Positions 17,122 through 27,737 of a DNA stretch of 64,000 nt are shown here, in pieces (the stretch's first letter is position 1; the number at the start of each line of letters is the position of its first letter). A program made the position numbers and the translations under genes. The notes under the pieces were generated by a model. That model saw nothing but the letters and a program-made list of their open reading frames with translations, was not told the origin of the DNA and did no database searches. This DNA is from Arthrobacter mangrovi (GTDB lineage Bacteria; Actinomycetota; Actinomycetes; Actinomycetales; Micrococcaceae). The stretch is taken from assembly GCF_026011795.1 (NCBI RefSeq), contig NZ_BRVS01000002.1, positions 1 to 64,000 on the forward strand, in the 5' to 3' direction.

Positions 17122-18087
17122 CTAGAAGCCGGCAAAGACCGGGCCGCCTACGAACGGGTCGACAGCCAGCGCGAGGAAGAGCACCGTCAGGTAGCTGATG
17201 GAGCCGTGGAAGACGCGCATGGCGCTCCTGTTGGTCTCCGCCGGGGTCTCGGTGCCGCGCTTGGCGAGGTTGTACAGCCGGTGGGACTCGTACACGAAAT
17301 ACCCGCCGCTGAGCAGGGCGGCGATGGTGTAGATCCAGCCCGCCCCGCCGACGGGCGCGAGCAGCAGGGAGCAGGCCAGCGTCGCCCAGGCGTAGAGGAC
17401 CACCTGGACCGAGACCTGCCGCGCGCTGGCGATGGCCCCGAGCATCGGCACGTTGGCGGCGTTGTAGTCGTCGCTGTACTTCATCGACAGCGGCCAGTAA
17501 TGCGGCGGCGTCCAGAGGAAGATCACCATGAACAGGATGATCGCCGGCCACGCGACGGTCTCGGTGACGGCCGCCCAGGCGATCAGCACCGGGAAACAGC
17601 CCGCGGCACCGCCCCACACGATGTTCTGCGCGGTGCGGCGCTTGAGGATCAGCGTGTAGATGACGACGTAGAAGAAGATGGCGCCCACGCCCAGCATGCC
17701 GGCGAGCGGGTTCGCCCCGAACCAGAGGATCAGGATGGACAGGATCCCCAGTGCCCAGGAAAAGACCAGCGCCTCGCGGGGCGTAACCTCGCCCGTGACC
17801 AGGGGCCGGTTTTCCGTCCGGTGCATGAGCTTGTCCATGTCCCGGTCGATGTAGCAGTTGAAGGACCCGGCCGACCCGGCCGCGAGGGCGCCGCCGATCA
17901 TGGTGGCTGCAATGAGGCCAAGGCTCGGGAACCCGCCGGCAGCGAAGATCATGGTGGGCAGCGTGGTGACCAGCAGGAGTTCCATCACGCGCGGTTTGGT
18001 GAGCGCTACGTAGGCCTTGACTTTACGTCCGAAGCCGGTCTTGACGGGTGCGTCAGCTACCTGTTCCGGAGCGCTCAGGATCTTCAA
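17122..18087 (-). CDS. ctaB: Protoheme IX farnesyltransferase (heme O synthase) CtaB
   Basis: Membrane prenyltransferase of the UbiA family that attaches farnesyl to heme b, 321 aa with about eight to nine helices. The Asp-rich motif [19 protein letters not shown] and the second conserved loop [13 protein letters not shown] are both present. The frame opens with TTG at 18087 and has no upstream ATG or GTG, so TTG is the probable start. It supplies heme O to CtaA, encoded about 5 kb away. It is divergent from tkt with a 291-bp gap. Confidence 0.92.
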   Translation of the reverse strand: MKILSAPEQVADAPVKTGFGRKVKAYVALTKPRVMELLLVTTLPTMIFAAGGFPSLGLIAATMIGGALAAGSAGSFNCYIDRDMDKLMHRTENRPLVTGEVTPREALVFSWALGILSILILWFGANPLAGMLGVGAIFFYVVIYTLILKRRTAQNIVWGGAAGCFPVLIAWAAVTETVAWPAIILFMVIFLWTPPHYWPLSMKYSDDYNAANVPMLGAIASARQVSVQVVLYAWATLACSLLLAPVGGAGWIYTIAALLSGGYFVYESHRLYNLAKRGTETPAETNRSAMRVFHGSISYLTVLFLALAVDPFVGGPVFAGF

Positions 18088-18378
18088 GGAAAAACCACAC
18101 AGTTCTGCTGGGATGAACGGGACTCAGTGCGGCCCTTGCCGGGCCTAGCACCGGCCCGGGCCCGTGAGGGCGCACCGGAGCCAAGGTGCCCCTCCATCAT
18201 ATCCTCTATGACCTGTAGAAATCTCCCCGAAGATGTGTGTCCCACTATTACCGGTCGCAGGCCTCCGCATCCTGCTTGCAGCGGGCCGCAAGGCGCTAAG
18301 GTGGACTTGTGCCTGCCGAGAGGCAGTTTCGGGGCCATTTAGCGCCTGTCAGACTCACGACGAGAGAGGGACCCCCCA

Positions 18379-20484
18379 GTGCCACATTCGGAAGAACTGT
18401 CCTGGACCGATCTGGACCAGCGCGCGGTGGACACGGTGCGTGTCCTGGCCGCCGACGCCGTCGAAAAGGTCGGGAACGGACATCCCGGCACGGCCATGAG
18501 CCTGGCGCCTGCCGCCTATCTCCTCTTCCAGAAGCTGATGCGCCATGACCCGTCGGATCCCCAGTGGGTCGGCCGCGACCGCTTCATCCTCTCCCCCGGC
18601 CATACGTCGCTGACCCTCTACATCCAGCTGTTCCTGTCGGGCTACGGGCTGGAGATCGAGGACCTTCGCCGGTTGCGCACGTGGGATTCCCTGACTCCCG
18701 GGCACCCGGAATACGGCCACACGCCCGGCGTCGAAATCACCACCGGTCCGCTGGGACAGGGTCTTGCCTCCGCCGTCGGTTTCGCCTACGCGCAGCGCCG
18801 CACCCGCGGCCTGTACGACCCGGAGGCCGAAGCGGGCGAGAGCCCGTTCGACCACACCATCTGGGTCATCGCGTCCGACGGCGACCTGCAGGAGGGCGTA
18901 ACCGCCGAGGCCTCTTCGCTGGCCGGGCACCAGGAGCTGGGCAACCTGGTGGTGCTGTACGACGAGAACCACATCTCGATCGAAGACGACACTGACATCT
19001 CGTTCACCGAGGACGTCCTGCGGCGCTACGAGGCCTACGGCTGGCACACCCAGCGCGTGGACTGGACCCGCACGGGCGAGTACAAAGAGGATGTCGAGGA
19101 GCTGTTCAACGCGCTGAAGGCTGCCAAGGCGGAAACGTCGCGTCCGTCCATCATTTCGCTGCGGACCATCATCGGATGGCCCGCGCCGAAGAAGCAGAAC
19201 ACCGGCAAGATCCACGGTTCCGCGCTCGGCGCCGAAGAGGTGGCCGGCGTCAAGGAGGTCCTGGGGTTCGACCCGGAGCAGCGCTTCCATGTGGACGCGG
19301 ACGTGCTGGAGCACGCCCGGCAGGTGGCCGCCCGCGGCAAGGAAGCCCGGGCCGAATGGGAGAATTCCTATGCCCGGTGGCGCGAATCCAACCCGGACGC
19401 CGCAGCGCTGCTGGACCGGGTCGAAAAGTTCGAACTGCCGCAGGACTGGGCGGAGTCGCTCCCTGTGTTCGGCACGGAGAAGGATGTCTCGACCCGGGCC
19501 GCGTCCGGAAAGGTCCTCAACGCCATCGGACCGGTGCTTCCGGAGCTGTGGGGCGGATCGGCGGACCTGGCCGAGTCCAACAACACCACGATCGAAAGCG
19601 CCCCCTCGTTCATTCCGGAGTCGAGGCAGACTGACGCCTGGTCCGGCAACCCCTACGGCCGAGTCCTGCACTTCGGCATCCGCGAGCACGCCGCCGCCGC
19701 AATCGTCAACGGCATTGTGCTCAGCTCGAAGACCCGCGCCTTCTCCGGCACGTTCCTGATCTTCAGCGACTACCAGCGGCCGGCCATCCGCCTCGGCGCC
19801 CTGATGGGCGTTCCGTCGATCTATGTCTGGACGCACGATTCGATCGGCCTCGGCGAGGACGGTCCGACCCACCAGCCGGTCGAGCAGCTGGCGAGCCTTC
19901 GCGCCATCCCGGGCCTCGACGTCGTCCGCCCCGCAGACGCCAACGAGGTGGCTGAGGCCTGGAAGGTGATGCTCGAGAACCACAAGAATCCTGCCGGCAT
20001 CGTCCTGACGCGCCAGAACCTGCCGGTGTTCGACCGCGGCGACGGCGGTTTCGCCTCGGCGGACAATGTGGCGCGGGGCGCCTACGTCCTGGCCGAGGCC
20101 GAGAAGGACGGCCAGGCCGTCCAGCCGGACGTCATCCTGCTCGCAACGGGCTCCGAGGTGCAGCTCGCGGTGGAGGCCCGGGAAACACTGCAGGGCGAGG
20201 GAATCGCCGCCCGCGTCGTCTCGGTGCCGTGCCTCGAGTGGTTCGACCGACAGGATGCCGAGTACCGCGAATCCGTCCTGCCCCCGGCCGTCCGCGCCCG
20301 TGTCTCGGTCGAGGCCGGGGTAGCCCAGAGCTGGCACCGCCTCGTCGGCGACGCCGGCCGCTGCGTCAGCCTGGAGCATTTCGGTGCCTCGGCCGACTAC
20401 AAGACGCTGTTCCGTGAGTTCGGAATCACGGCGGAGGCCGTCACCGCGGCCGCCCGTGATTCCATTGCCCAGGCAACTTCCTAA
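18379..20484 (+). CDS. tkt: Transketolase
   Basis: Thiamine diphosphate-dependent transketolase of the non-oxidative pentose phosphate pathway, 701 aa, cytoplasmic. The N-terminal [13 protein letters not shown], the ThDP/Mg motif SDGDLQEG followed by [11 protein letters not shown], and the C-terminal pyrimidine-domain stretches ([30 protein letters not shown]) are all present. The start is GTG at 18379, preceded by GAGAGAGGG. It is first in a tight six-gene operon with tal, pgi, zwf, opcA and pgl. Confidence 0.97.
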   Translation: MPHSEELSWTDLDQRAVDTVRVLAADAVEKVGNGHPGTAMSLAPAAYLLFQKLMRHDPSDPQWVGRDRFILSPGHTSLTLYIQLFLSGYGLEIEDLRRLRTWDSLTPGHPEYGHTPGVEITTGPLGQGLASAVGFAYAQRRTRGLYDPEAEAGESPFDHTIWVIASDGDLQEGVTAEASSLAGHQELGNLVVLYDENHISIEDDTDISFTEDVLRRYEAYGWHTQRVDWTRTGEYKEDVEELFNALKAAKAETSRPSIISLRTIIGWPAPKKQNTGKIHGSALGAEEVAGVKEVLGFDPEQRFHVDADVLEHARQVAARGKEARAEWENSYARWRESNPDAAALLDRVEKFELPQDWAESLPVFGTEKDVSTRAASGKVLNAIGPVLPELWGGSADLAESNNTTIESAPSFIPESRQTDAWSGNPYGRVLHFGIREHAAAAIVNGIVLSSKTRAFSGTFLIFSDYQRPAIRLGALMGVPSIYVWTHDSIGLGEDGPTHQPVEQLASLRAIPGLDVVRPADANEVAEAWKVMLENHKNPAGIVLTRQNLPVFDRGDGGFASADNVARGAYVLAEAEKDGQAVQPDVILLATGSEVQLAVEARETLQGEGIAARVVSVPCLEWFDRQDAEYRESVLPPAVRARVSVEAGVAQSWHRLVGDAGRCVSLEHFGASADYKTLFREFGITAEAVTAAARDSIAQATS

Positions 20485-20494
20485 GGAGCCCCGC

Positions 20495-21610
20495 ATGTCC
20501 AACAAGAACACCCAGGCCCTGTCCGACGCCGGAGTCTCGATCTGGCTTGACGACCTCTCCCGCGAGCTGATCACCACCGGCGAGCTCCGGAACCTGATCG
20601 CCGAGAAGAACGTCGTGGGCGTGACGACGAACCCGTCCATCTTCGCCGCCGCGCTCAAGAACGGTGAGTCCTACGCCGCGCAGGTCGCCGAGCTGGCCGA
20701 GGAACAGGTCGACGTCGACGCCGCGGTCTTCGCGATCACCACCGACGATGTCTCCGAGGCCTGCGACATCTTCTCGGGCCTCGCCAAGCAGACCGGCGGA
20801 GTGGACGGACGCGTGTCCATCGAAGTCGATCCCCGGCTGGCGAGGGATACCGCCGGAACCATCGACGAGGCGCGCAAGCTGCACGCCAAGGTCAACCGGA
20901 GCAACGTGTTCATCAAGATCCCGGCGACGGTGGAGGGGCTGGAAGCCATCACCACGACCCTGGCCGCGGGGATCAGCGTCAACGTCACGTTGATCTTCTC
21001 GCTTGAACGCTACCGCGAGGTCATCAACGCCTTCATGCTCGGGCTCGAGCAGGCCAAGGAGAACGGCCACAAGCTGGCCCACATCCACTCGGTCGCCTCC
21101 TTCTTCGTTTCCCGCGTGGACACGGAAATCGACAAGCGCCTGGAAGCCAACGGCAGCGACGAGGCCAAGGCCCTGATGGGCAAATCCGGCATCGCCAACG
21201 CGCGGCTCGCCTACCAGGTCTACGAAGAGCTCTTCTCCAGTGAGCGCTGGCAGCTGCTGGCTGAAGCCGGCGCCCGCCCGCAGCGGCCGCTGTGGGCGTC
21301 CACCGGCGTGAAGAACCCGGCCTACCCGGACACCATGTACGTCACGGAGCTGGTGGCCGAGGGAATCGTGAACACCATGCCGGACAAGACGCTCGAGGCC
21401 GTCGTCGACCACGGCGAGGTCAAGGGCAACACCATCGCGGGCACTTACGAGGAAGCGAACCGCGTGCTGGACGCCGTGGATGCGCAAGGCATCTCGTACA
21501 AGGAAGTCGTGGACCTCCTCGAAGAAGAAGGACTCGAGAAGTTCGTGGCCAGCTGGTCCGAGCTCCTCCAGACCGTCCGGACCGCGCTGGACGAGGCGGG
21601 GCAGGAGTAA
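20495..21610 (+). CDS. tal: Transaldolase
   Basis: Transaldolase of the actinobacterial long type, 371 aa. The Schiff-base lysine is K141 in VFIKIPAT, and [10 protein letters not shown] at residues 41-50 is the family N-terminal signature. The ATG at 20495 follows AAGGAG directly downstream of the tkt stop. It transfers dihydroxyacetone units between sugar phosphates, working with transketolase to link pentoses to glycolysis. Confidence 0.97.
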   Translation: MSNKNTQALSDAGVSIWLDDLSRELITTGELRNLIAEKNVVGVTTNPSIFAAALKNGESYAAQVAELAEEQVDVDAAVFAITTDDVSEACDIFSGLAKQTGGVDGRVSIEVDPRLARDTAGTIDEARKLHAKVNRSNVFIKIPATVEGLEAITTTLAAGISVNVTLIFSLERYREVINAFMLGLEQAKENGHKLAHIHSVASFFVSRVDTEIDKRLEANGSDEAKALMGKSGIANARLAYQVYEELFSSERWQLLAEAGARPQRPLWASTGVKNPAYPDTMYVTELVAEGIVNTMPDKTLEAVVDHGEVKGNTIAGTYEEANRVLDAVDAQGISYKEVVDLLEEEGLEKFVASWSELLQTVRTALDEAGQE

Positions 21611-21612
21611 CC

Positions 21613-23235
21613 GTGGGGGCATTGTCGATCCAGGCCTCCGGCGCTGCCCGCGCGGCCATTGAGCAGCACGTTCCCGTCCTGGTGGAAGACAAGGTCGCCT
21701 CGCGGCTGGCCGCCAAGGACCACACACTCTGGGGCCGCGAGGCCGAGCAGGAAGCGGAAATCCGGCTTGGCTGGGTCGACGCCGCAGGGGTTTCGCGGCC
21801 GCTGGTCGACGAGATCCTGCGGCTGCGGGACGAACTGCGCGCCGAAGGTGTCAGCCGTATCGTCCTCGCCGGCATGGGCGGCTCGTCGCTCGCGCCGGAG
21901 GTCATCAGCAACACCGCCGGCGTGGAACTGACCGTGCTGGACAGTACGGACCCGCAGCAGGTGCGCGCCGCGCTGGCCGAGCGGCTGGCCGAAACAGCCC
22001 TGGTCGTCTCCTCCAAGTCCGGCTCGACCGTCGAGACGGACTCGCAGCGGCGCATTTTCGAGCAGGCCTTCACCGAGGCAGGACTCGATGCGGCGTCACG
22101 GATCATCGTCGTCACGGACCCTGGCTCGCCCATGGACGCCAGCGCCCGCGAGGCCGGGTACCGGGCGGTCTTCAACGCGGACCCGAACGTCGGCGGCCGG
22201 TACTCCGCGCTGACGGCCTTCGGCCTGGTGCCCACCGGGCTGGCCGGGGTGGACATCGAGACGCTGCTGGACGACGCCGAGGAAGCGGCCGAGATCCTGG
22301 CCGATGACGATCCGGACAACATCGCGCTGGCGCTCGGCGCCGTCCTCGGCGGAACCGATCCCCTGCGGGACAAGATCGTCCTGCTGGATGAGGCCTCCGG
22401 CATCGTCGGATTCGCGGACTGGGCGGAGCAGCTGATCGCCGAGTCCACCGGCAAGCTGGGCACGGGAGTGCTGCCCGTGGTCGTCGGCGAGTCCGCCCCG
22501 GAGGCCTCCTTCGACGCCCCGGACGTGCTGGTCATCCGCCTGGTTTCCGCCGAGGCCGAGGTGGACCTGGGCGGGAATGAGGCGGCCGTATCAGGAACGC
22601 TCGGCAGCCAGTTGCTGCTGTGGGAAGCGGCGACGGCGGTGGCCGGACGCCTGCTCGGCATCAATCCCTTCGACCAGCCGGACGTCGAGGCGGCCAAGAA
22701 GGCCGCCCGGGGGCTGCTGGACGCCCAGCCGAAGACTCCGGCACCGCTGGCCGTCGACCACGCGGTCGAGATCCGCGCGAACGGTGATTGGCTCGGCGGG
22801 GCCGAAACGGTGGAGGGTGCCGTCCGCGCCCTGCTGGCCACCCTGGACGCCAACGGCTACGTGAGCGTGCAGGCGTACCTGGACCGCTTCGGCCAGGCCG
22901 AACTGGAGAACCTGCGCCCCGAACTCGCAACTGCAGCCCGGCGGCCTGTCACCTTCGGCTGGGGACCCCGCTTCCTGCATTCGACCGGGCAGTTCCACAA
23001 GGGCGGGCCCGCCGTCGGTGTTTACCTGCAGATCACGGCGGACGCGGCCGAGGACCTCGCGATCCCCGAACGTCCGTTTACCTTCGGCGAACTGATCGCG
23101 GCACAGGCCGCCGGCGATGCGCAGGTCCTGGCCGACCACGGCCGGCCGGTGCTCCGCCTGCACCTGCGGGACCGCGAGGCCGGAACGGCACAGTTGCTGC
23201 AGGCGGTTTCGGCGCTCTCCGGCGGAAAGCGCTGA
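21613..23235 (+). CDS. pgi: Glucose-6-phosphate isomerase
   Basis: Phosphoglucose isomerase of the actinobacterial pentose-phosphate-operon type, 540 aa. SIS-domain features include GMGGSSLAPEV and SSKSGSTVETD (phosphate-binding serines), GGRYSALTAFGLVP, and the C-terminal FLHSTGQFHKGGP with the base-region histidine and lysine. The start is GTG at 21613, 2 bp after the tal stop. The stop overlaps the zwf ATG. It interconverts glucose-6-P and fructose-6-P at the branch point served by Zwf. Confidence 0.95.
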   Translation: MGALSIQASGAARAAIEQHVPVLVEDKVASRLAAKDHTLWGREAEQEAEIRLGWVDAAGVSRPLVDEILRLRDELRAEGVSRIVLAGMGGSSLAPEVISNTAGVELTVLDSTDPQQVRAALAERLAETALVVSSKSGSTVETDSQRRIFEQAFTEAGLDAASRIIVVTDPGSPMDASAREAGYRAVFNADPNVGGRYSALTAFGLVPTGLAGVDIETLLDDAEEAAEILADDDPDNIALALGAVLGGTDPLRDKIVLLDEASGIVGFADWAEQLIAESTGKLGTGVLPVVVGESAPEASFDAPDVLVIRLVSAEAEVDLGGNEAAVSGTLGSQLLLWEAATAVAGRLLGINPFDQPDVEAAKKAARGLLDAQPKTPAPLAVDHAVEIRANGDWLGGAETVEGAVRALLATLDANGYVSVQAYLDRFGQAELENLRPELATAARRPVTFGWGPRFLHSTGQFHKGGPAVGVYLQITADAAEDLAIPERPFTFGELIAAQAAGDAQVLADHGRPVLRLHLRDREAGTAQLLQAVSALSGGKR

Positions 23236-24776
23236 TGGTCAATTCGGCAAACAACCGGCGCAACCCCCTGCGCGACCCCCGCGACCGGCGGCTGAACCGG
23301 ATCGCGGGGCCGTCGTCGCTGGTGCTTTTCGGCGTTACCGGCGACCTCGCGCGCAAGAAGCTCATGCCGGCGGTGTACGACCTGGCCAACCGGGGCCTGC
23401 TCCCCCCGAGCTTCGCCCTGGTGGGATTCGGCCGCCGCGCCTGGAGCGACGAGGAATTCGCGGACCAGGTCCGGACCGCCGTCGAGCAGTACGCCCGGAC
23501 ACCGTTCCAGGCCGATGTCTGGGAACAACTGAGCGCCGGCATGCGGTTCGTCCAGGGTGAATTCGGCGACGACGAGGCCTTCGCACGGCTGAAGCAGGTC
23601 GTGGGCGAGCTCGACCAGACCCGCGGCACGCGCGGAAACCATGCGTTCTACCTGTCGATCCCGCCGAAGGATTTCGAGCAGGTCTGCGAGAAGCTCTCCG
23701 CCCACGGCCTGGCCCAGGGCGAAGCCGGCACTTGGCGGCGCGTCGTGATCGAAAAGCCCTTCGGGCATGACCTGCAGTCCGCGCGGGAACTCAACAGCAT
23801 CGTCGAGTCGGTTTTCCCGGCGGACTCAGTGTTCCGGATCGACCACTATCTGGGCAAGGAGACGGTCCAGAACATCCTGGCACTGCGCTTCGCCAACCAG
23901 ATGTTCGAACCGCTCTGGAACGCCAACTACGTCGACCATGTGCAGATCACCATGGCCGAGGACATCGGCATCGGCGGCCGGGCGGGGTATTACGACGGCG
24001 TGGGGGCCGCCCGCGACGTCATCCAGAACCATTTGCTCCAGCTGCTCGCGCTGACCGCCATGGAGGAGCCGATCTCCTTCAACGCGGAGGATCTGCGCGC
24101 CGAGAAGGAGAAGGTCCTGGCCGCGGTCAGGCTGCCCGACGACCTTTCGACGCACTCGGCCCGCGGCCAGTACACCGGCGGGTGGCAGGGCGGCGAGAAG
24201 GTCAAGGGCTATCTGGAGGAGGAGGGCTTCAACCCTGAGTCCACCACCGAGACCTTCGCCGCGCTGCGCCTGGACATCCACACCCGGCGCTGGGCCGGCG
24301 TCCCGTTCTACCTGCGGGCCGGCAAGCGCCTCGGCCGGCGGGTGACCGAAATCGCCGTCGTGCTTAAACGCGCTCCAAACCTGCTCTTCCGGGACCACAA
24401 GGACGAGGACTTCGGCCAGAATGCCGTGGTTATCCGCGTCCAGCCGGACGAGGGCGCGACCATCCGCTTCGGCTCCAAGGTGCCGGGCACCCAGATGGAG
24501 GTCCGCGACGTTTCGATGGACTTCGGCTACGGCCACGCCTTCACCGAGTCCAGCCCCGAAGCCTACGAGCGGCTGATCCTCGATGTGCTGCTGGGCGAGC
24601 CGCCGCTGTTCCCCCGCCACGAGGAAGTCGAGCTGTCCTGGAAGATCCTCGATCCGTTCGAGGAATACTGGACGCGCAGCGGCGACAAGCCCGAGCCCTA
24701 CGCCCCGGGCAGCTGGGGCCCGGCGTCGGCAGATGCCCTGCTCGCCCGCGACGGACGTTCCTGGAGAAGGCCTTGA
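23235..24776 (+). CDS. zwf: Glucose-6-phosphate 1-dehydrogenase
   Basis: First enzyme of the oxidative pentose phosphate branch, 513 aa. The NADP-binding N-terminus FGVTGDLARKKLMPA, the substrate motif RIDHYLGKETVQN with catalytic-site His and Lys, and EKPFGHD are intact. The ATG overlaps the pgi stop (TGATG). It is followed by its assembly factor opcA and by the lactonase pgl, giving a complete route from glucose-6-P to 6-phosphogluconate; gnd is not in this window. Confidence 0.97.
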   Translation: MVNSANNRRNPLRDPRDRRLNRIAGPSSLVLFGVTGDLARKKLMPAVYDLANRGLLPPSFALVGFGRRAWSDEEFADQVRTAVEQYARTPFQADVWEQLSAGMRFVQGEFGDDEAFARLKQVVGELDQTRGTRGNHAFYLSIPPKDFEQVCEKLSAHGLAQGEAGTWRRVVIEKPFGHDLQSARELNSIVESVFPADSVFRIDHYLGKETVQNILALRFANQMFEPLWNANYVDHVQITMAEDIGIGGRAGYYDGVGAARDVIQNHLLQLLALTAMEEPISFNAEDLRAEKEKVLAAVRLPDDLSTHSARGQYTGGWQGGEKVKGYLEEEGFNPESTTETFAALRLDIHTRRWAGVPFYLRAGKRLGRRVTEIAVVLKRAPNLLFRDHKDEDFGQNAVVIRVQPDEGATIRFGSKVPGTQMEVRDVSMDFGYGHAFTESSPEAYERLILDVLLGEPPLFPRHEEVELSWKILDPFEEYWTRSGDKPEPYAPGSWGPASADALLARDGRSWRRP

Positions 24777-25714
24777 TAGTCGATTTGCTGGACACCACCA
24801 CTTCCAAGGTCTCGAAGGAGATCGTTTCGATGCGGGAGCAGGGCGGCGTGGTCACCCTGGGCCGGGTGCTGACGCTCGTGGTCCTCACCACGGCCGGCAA
24901 CGAGGAAGTGGCAATTCAGGCGGCCAACACCGCCAGCCGCGAGCACCCCTGCCGCATCCTCGTGCTCGTGGACGCGGGCGCGGAGGAACCAACGAAGCTG
25001 GACGCGCAGATCCGGGTCGGCGGGGACGCCGGCGCCTCCGAGGTCGTGGTGCTCTACGGCTATGGCGAACTCGCGGGCGAAAGCGACTCCCTCGTCTCCG
25101 CGCTGCTGCTGCCGGACGCGCCCATCGTGGCCTGGTGGCCGCACGGCATGCCGGAGAACGCCTCGGCCACGTCGATCGGCCGCATCGCCCACCGACGGAT
25201 TACCGACTCCGCCCACGAGCCGAAGCCAAAGCTCGCGCTCGAACAGCTGCGCCGGACCTACGCCGCGGGGGACACGGACCTGGCCTGGACGCGGCTGACC
25301 AACTGGCGCATCCAGCTGGCCGCGGTGCTCGACCAGGTCGAATACTCCCCCGTGACCTCCGTCGCCGTGGAGGGTGCCTCCGACTCCCCCAGCACCGTCC
25401 TGCTGGCCGCCTGGCTCACGCTGGCGCTCGATGCTCCCGTCACCATCGTCGAGGAGGCCGCGGGCACCGGAATCCGCGGCGTCCGGATCACCCGGGTGGA
25501 CGGCGACATCCGGATCCTTCGGCCGGGCTTGAGCGTGGCCGAACTGATCCAGCCGAACCAGCCGGTCCAGCGCATCACCCTTCCGCGGCGTTCCATCGAG
25601 GAGTGCCTGGCCGAAGAACTGCGCCGCCTGGACCCGGACGAGGTTTTCGGCGAAGTACTGACCGAAGGATTGCCCCGCACCAACCTAAGGAGCGTACGCC
25701 GCAGTGAACGTTGA
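24773..25714 (+). CDS. opcA: Glucose-6-phosphate dehydrogenase assembly protein OpcA
   Basis: OpcA-family protein, 313 aa, an actinobacterial and cyanobacterial factor that promotes activity and redox control of G6PDH. The N-terminus IVDLLDTTTSKVSKE is the family signature. The frame opens with TTG overlapping the zwf stop (TTGA) and no ATG or GTG fits the conserved N-terminus, so TTG initiation coupled to zwf translation is likely. The 3' end overlaps pgl by 11 bp. Confidence 0.93.
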   Translation: MIVDLLDTTTSKVSKEIVSMREQGGVVTLGRVLTLVVLTTAGNEEVAIQAANTASREHPCRILVLVDAGAEEPTKLDAQIRVGGDAGASEVVVLYGYGELAGESDSLVSALLLPDAPIVAWWPHGMPENASATSIGRIAHRRITDSAHEPKPKLALEQLRRTYAAGDTDLAWTRLTNWRIQLAAVLDQVEYSPVTSVAVEGASDSPSTVLLAAWLTLALDAPVTIVEEAAGTGIRGVRITRVDGDIRILRPGLSVAELIQPNQPVQRITLPRRSIEECLAEELRRLDPDEVFGEVLTEGLPRTNLRSVRRSER

Positions 25715-26501
25715 ACCGGTCCTGCACATCCACCCAGACGCCGAGATCCTGGCCTCGGCCGTAGCCAGGCGGCTGATCGCGCGCCTGGCCCTGGCCCAGA
25801 ACCAGCACGGCGAGGCCTCAGTCGTCCTGACGGGCGGATCGCTGGGCATCAACACCTTGCGGGCCATGGCCACGGATGCCTCACGCACCGAGGTGGACTG
25901 GCAACGGGTGGACTTCTGGTGGGGCGACGAGCGCTTCGTGGCCAAGGACAGCCCGGACCGCAACGAACTGCAGGCCCGGCAGGCCCTCCTCGACTCGCTG
26001 GACATTGACGAGGACCGCGTGCACGCATTCGGCTCCACCGATGATTTCGGAAGCCCGCACGAAGCGGCGGAGGCTTACGCCCAGGAACTGCGCCGGGCTG
26101 CGGGCCGGGACGCTGACGACGGCGGGGACGGCCTTCCGCTGCCGCGTTTCGACGTGCTGTTGCTGGGTGTGGGTCCGGACGGACACATCGCTTCGCTCTT
26201 CCCCGACATGGCCGGGATCCGGGAGCTGGACCGAGCGGCCATCGGCGTCGAGGACTCCCCCAAGCCTCCGCCGCAGCGGGTAAGCCTGACGCTCCCCGTG
26301 ATCAACTCCGCCGAGGAGGTCTGGCTCGTCGTGGCCGGCGAGGACAAGGCCTGCGCGACAGGCCTCGCGCTGGCCGGCGCCAACGACGTGCAGGTCCCCG
26401 CGGCGGGAGCCCGCGGTCGGCAGGAGACACTTTGGCTGGTCGACCAGGCCGCCGCTGCCCGGCTGCCGGACGCTCTGCTAGCAACGGCCGAAACCTACTA
26501 A
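25704..26501 (+). CDS. pgl: 6-phosphogluconolactonase
   Basis: Hydrolyses 6-phosphogluconolactone made by Zwf, 265 aa, NagB-like fold. Conserved stretches are LTGGSLGINTL, WWGDERFV, and LLGVGPDGHIASLFP with the catalytic histidine region. The GTG start at 25704 lies within the end of opcA behind AAGGAG. It ends the operon; a long hairpin terminator begins 26 bp after its stop. Confidence 0.95.
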   Translation: MNVEPVLHIHPDAEILASAVARRLIARLALAQNQHGEASVVLTGGSLGINTLRAMATDASRTEVDWQRVDFWWGDERFVAKDSPDRNELQARQALLDSLDIDEDRVHAFGSTDDFGSPHEAAEAYAQELRRAAGRDADDGGDGLPLPRFDVLLLGVGPDGHIASLFPDMAGIRELDRAAIGVEDSPKPPPQRVSLTLPVINSAEEVWLVVAGEDKACATGLALAGANDVQVPAAGARGRQETLWLVDQAAAARLPDALLATAETY

Positions 26502-26526
26502 CGCTGCGCCGCCTCCGGCCCGCAGG

Positions 26527-26569
26527 ACACCGGGGAGGCCCGGCCCGACGGACCGGGCCTCCCCCGTGT
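26527..26569. terminator. Strong bidirectional hairpin terminator between pgl and the NRPS-like locus
   Basis: The left arm ACACCGGGGAGGCCCGG and right arm CCGGGCCTCCCCCGTGT pair over about 17 bp with one imperfection, around the loop CCCGACGGA. It lies between the convergent pgl stop (26501) and the stop of the LuxE-like gene (26570), and should insulate the two operons. Confidence 0.8.
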
Positions 26570-27688
26570 TCAGGCCTGCACCAGTGCTGGCGAGCCCAGG
26601 TAGCGCTCGATGCTGACGGGGCAGTTGCCAAGCCCGCTGCCCGGCCCCCGGCGGCGGAAATTGATGACCTGGCCGGTCCGTCCGCATCCGCAGGTACCGG
26701 TTTCGACCTCGCCCACGTCGTCGGTGAGCAGGAACCCCGGGTAGCTGGTGCTGAGGGCGTCCAGTACGGCGATGGCGCCGGTGGCCCCCGGAGGGAGCTC
26801 CGTACCGATCTGTCCAGGGTCCCGAATGGAGATATAGCTCCACGGCGGAACGTGCTTGCGATGAAGCTGGCATTCGACCGCGAGCATGTTCGACTCGATC
26901 ATCCCGTACATGTCGCGCACGTTCCCCGGGCGCACGCCGAGCAGGTCACGGCACCGTTCCCGGAAACCTTCGGCAGGGATGGCCTCGGCATTGTGCCGCT
27001 TCCAGCCGCCGAGGGTGATGATCATGCTGTACGGGTCCAGCCGGATATTGATCTTCTCCTGCTCGAGGAACCGGAGGAGCCGGTAAATGAGGAACGGCGG
27101 ACCGATGATGTGCCGCGTCATGTGGCCCTTCCACCGGCGCAGGTGCTCCAGTGCCTCCCGGGCGTCGAACGCCTGGTCGGCAACGAGGTACGCGTGGTGG
27201 TCGAAGACACTGTTCAGGATGTTGAGGTCCTTGAGCAGGCCCATCTCCGAGGCTTCGGCGTCCGTCGGGTTCAAGAAGAGCCCCGCTCCCCCGGACAGGT
27301 TGAAGAACTCCCGGTAGGTCCCGATCAACCCGACCAATGCCCTGGTCACCGTCTCGCTGTTTCGTCTGGCGACGGATGGGACACCGCGGGTTCCGCTGGA
27401 GCGGGTCTCGGTCTCGACGTCGGCCAGGGAACAGGTCAGCAGCACTTGGGCGTCGGGACGCTTGAACATCCCGACCGGCAGCAGTGGCAGGTCTTTCAGG
27501 TCGTTGATGTCGTTGATTGCGGCCGGATCGAATCCCAACGCGTCACATTGGGCACGGTAGAACCCGTTTCCGGCCTGGTGGTAGATCGCGGCGTCCCGCA
27601 GGACGCCGGTGACCGACTTTGCCCAGTCATCAAGGGACTGGGCGTTTGCCATGGACACATTCCCCAGCATCTGCGCTAACGAGAGCAT
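26570..27688 (-). CDS. LuxE/PaaK-family acyl-protein synthetase-like ligase
   Basis: Adenylate-forming enzyme of the LuxE (acyl-protein synthetase) group, 372 aa. Family features include SSGTRGVPSVARR (P-loop-like Ser/Thr/Gly stretch), VFDHHAYLVADQ, GGWKRHNAEAIP and DMYGMIESNMLAVEC (core A5-like motif). A CGCG pair in GTCGCGRTGQ resembles the PaaK-type C-terminal turn. LuxE enzymes activate a carboxylic acid with ATP and pass it to a cysteine or a partner protein. No luxAB, luxC or luxD is present, so it is not a bioluminescence gene. It is last in the Dap locus, 49 bp after sbnB, with its own GAGGAGG site before the ATG at 27688. Its acyl substrate and acceptor are unknown. Confidence 0.75.
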   Translation of the reverse strand: MLSLAQMLGNVSMANAQSLDDWAKSVTGVLRDAAIYHQAGNGFYRAQCDALGFDPAAINDINDLKDLPLLPVGMFKRPDAQVLLTCSLADVETETRSSGTRGVPSVARRNSETVTRALVGLIGTYREFFNLSGGAGLFLNPTDAEASEMGLLKDLNILNSVFDHHAYLVADQAFDAREALEHLRRWKGHMTRHIIGPPFLIYRLLRFLEQEKINIRLDPYSMIITLGGWKRHNAEAIPAEGFRERCRDLLGVRPGNVRDMYGMIESNMLAVECQLHRKHVPPWSYISIRDPGQIGTELPPGATGAIAVLDALSTSYPGFLLTDDVGEVETGTCGCGRTGQVINFRRRGPGSGLGNCPVSIERYLGSPALVQA

Positions 27689-27737
27689 TGTGCCCCTCCT
27701 CAATAGGTGTGAATCGATGAACGTGGTTGGGTCCGGA

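Noticed and set aside
18088-18378. RNA gene or riboswitch in the ctaB-tkt gap
   Set aside because: No conserved riboswitch core or tRNA-like fold was seen. The gap most likely holds two divergent promoters.
26570-27688. Bioluminescence (lux) gene
   Set aside because: Only a LuxE-like ligase is present. No luciferase subunits, reductase or transferase are nearby.
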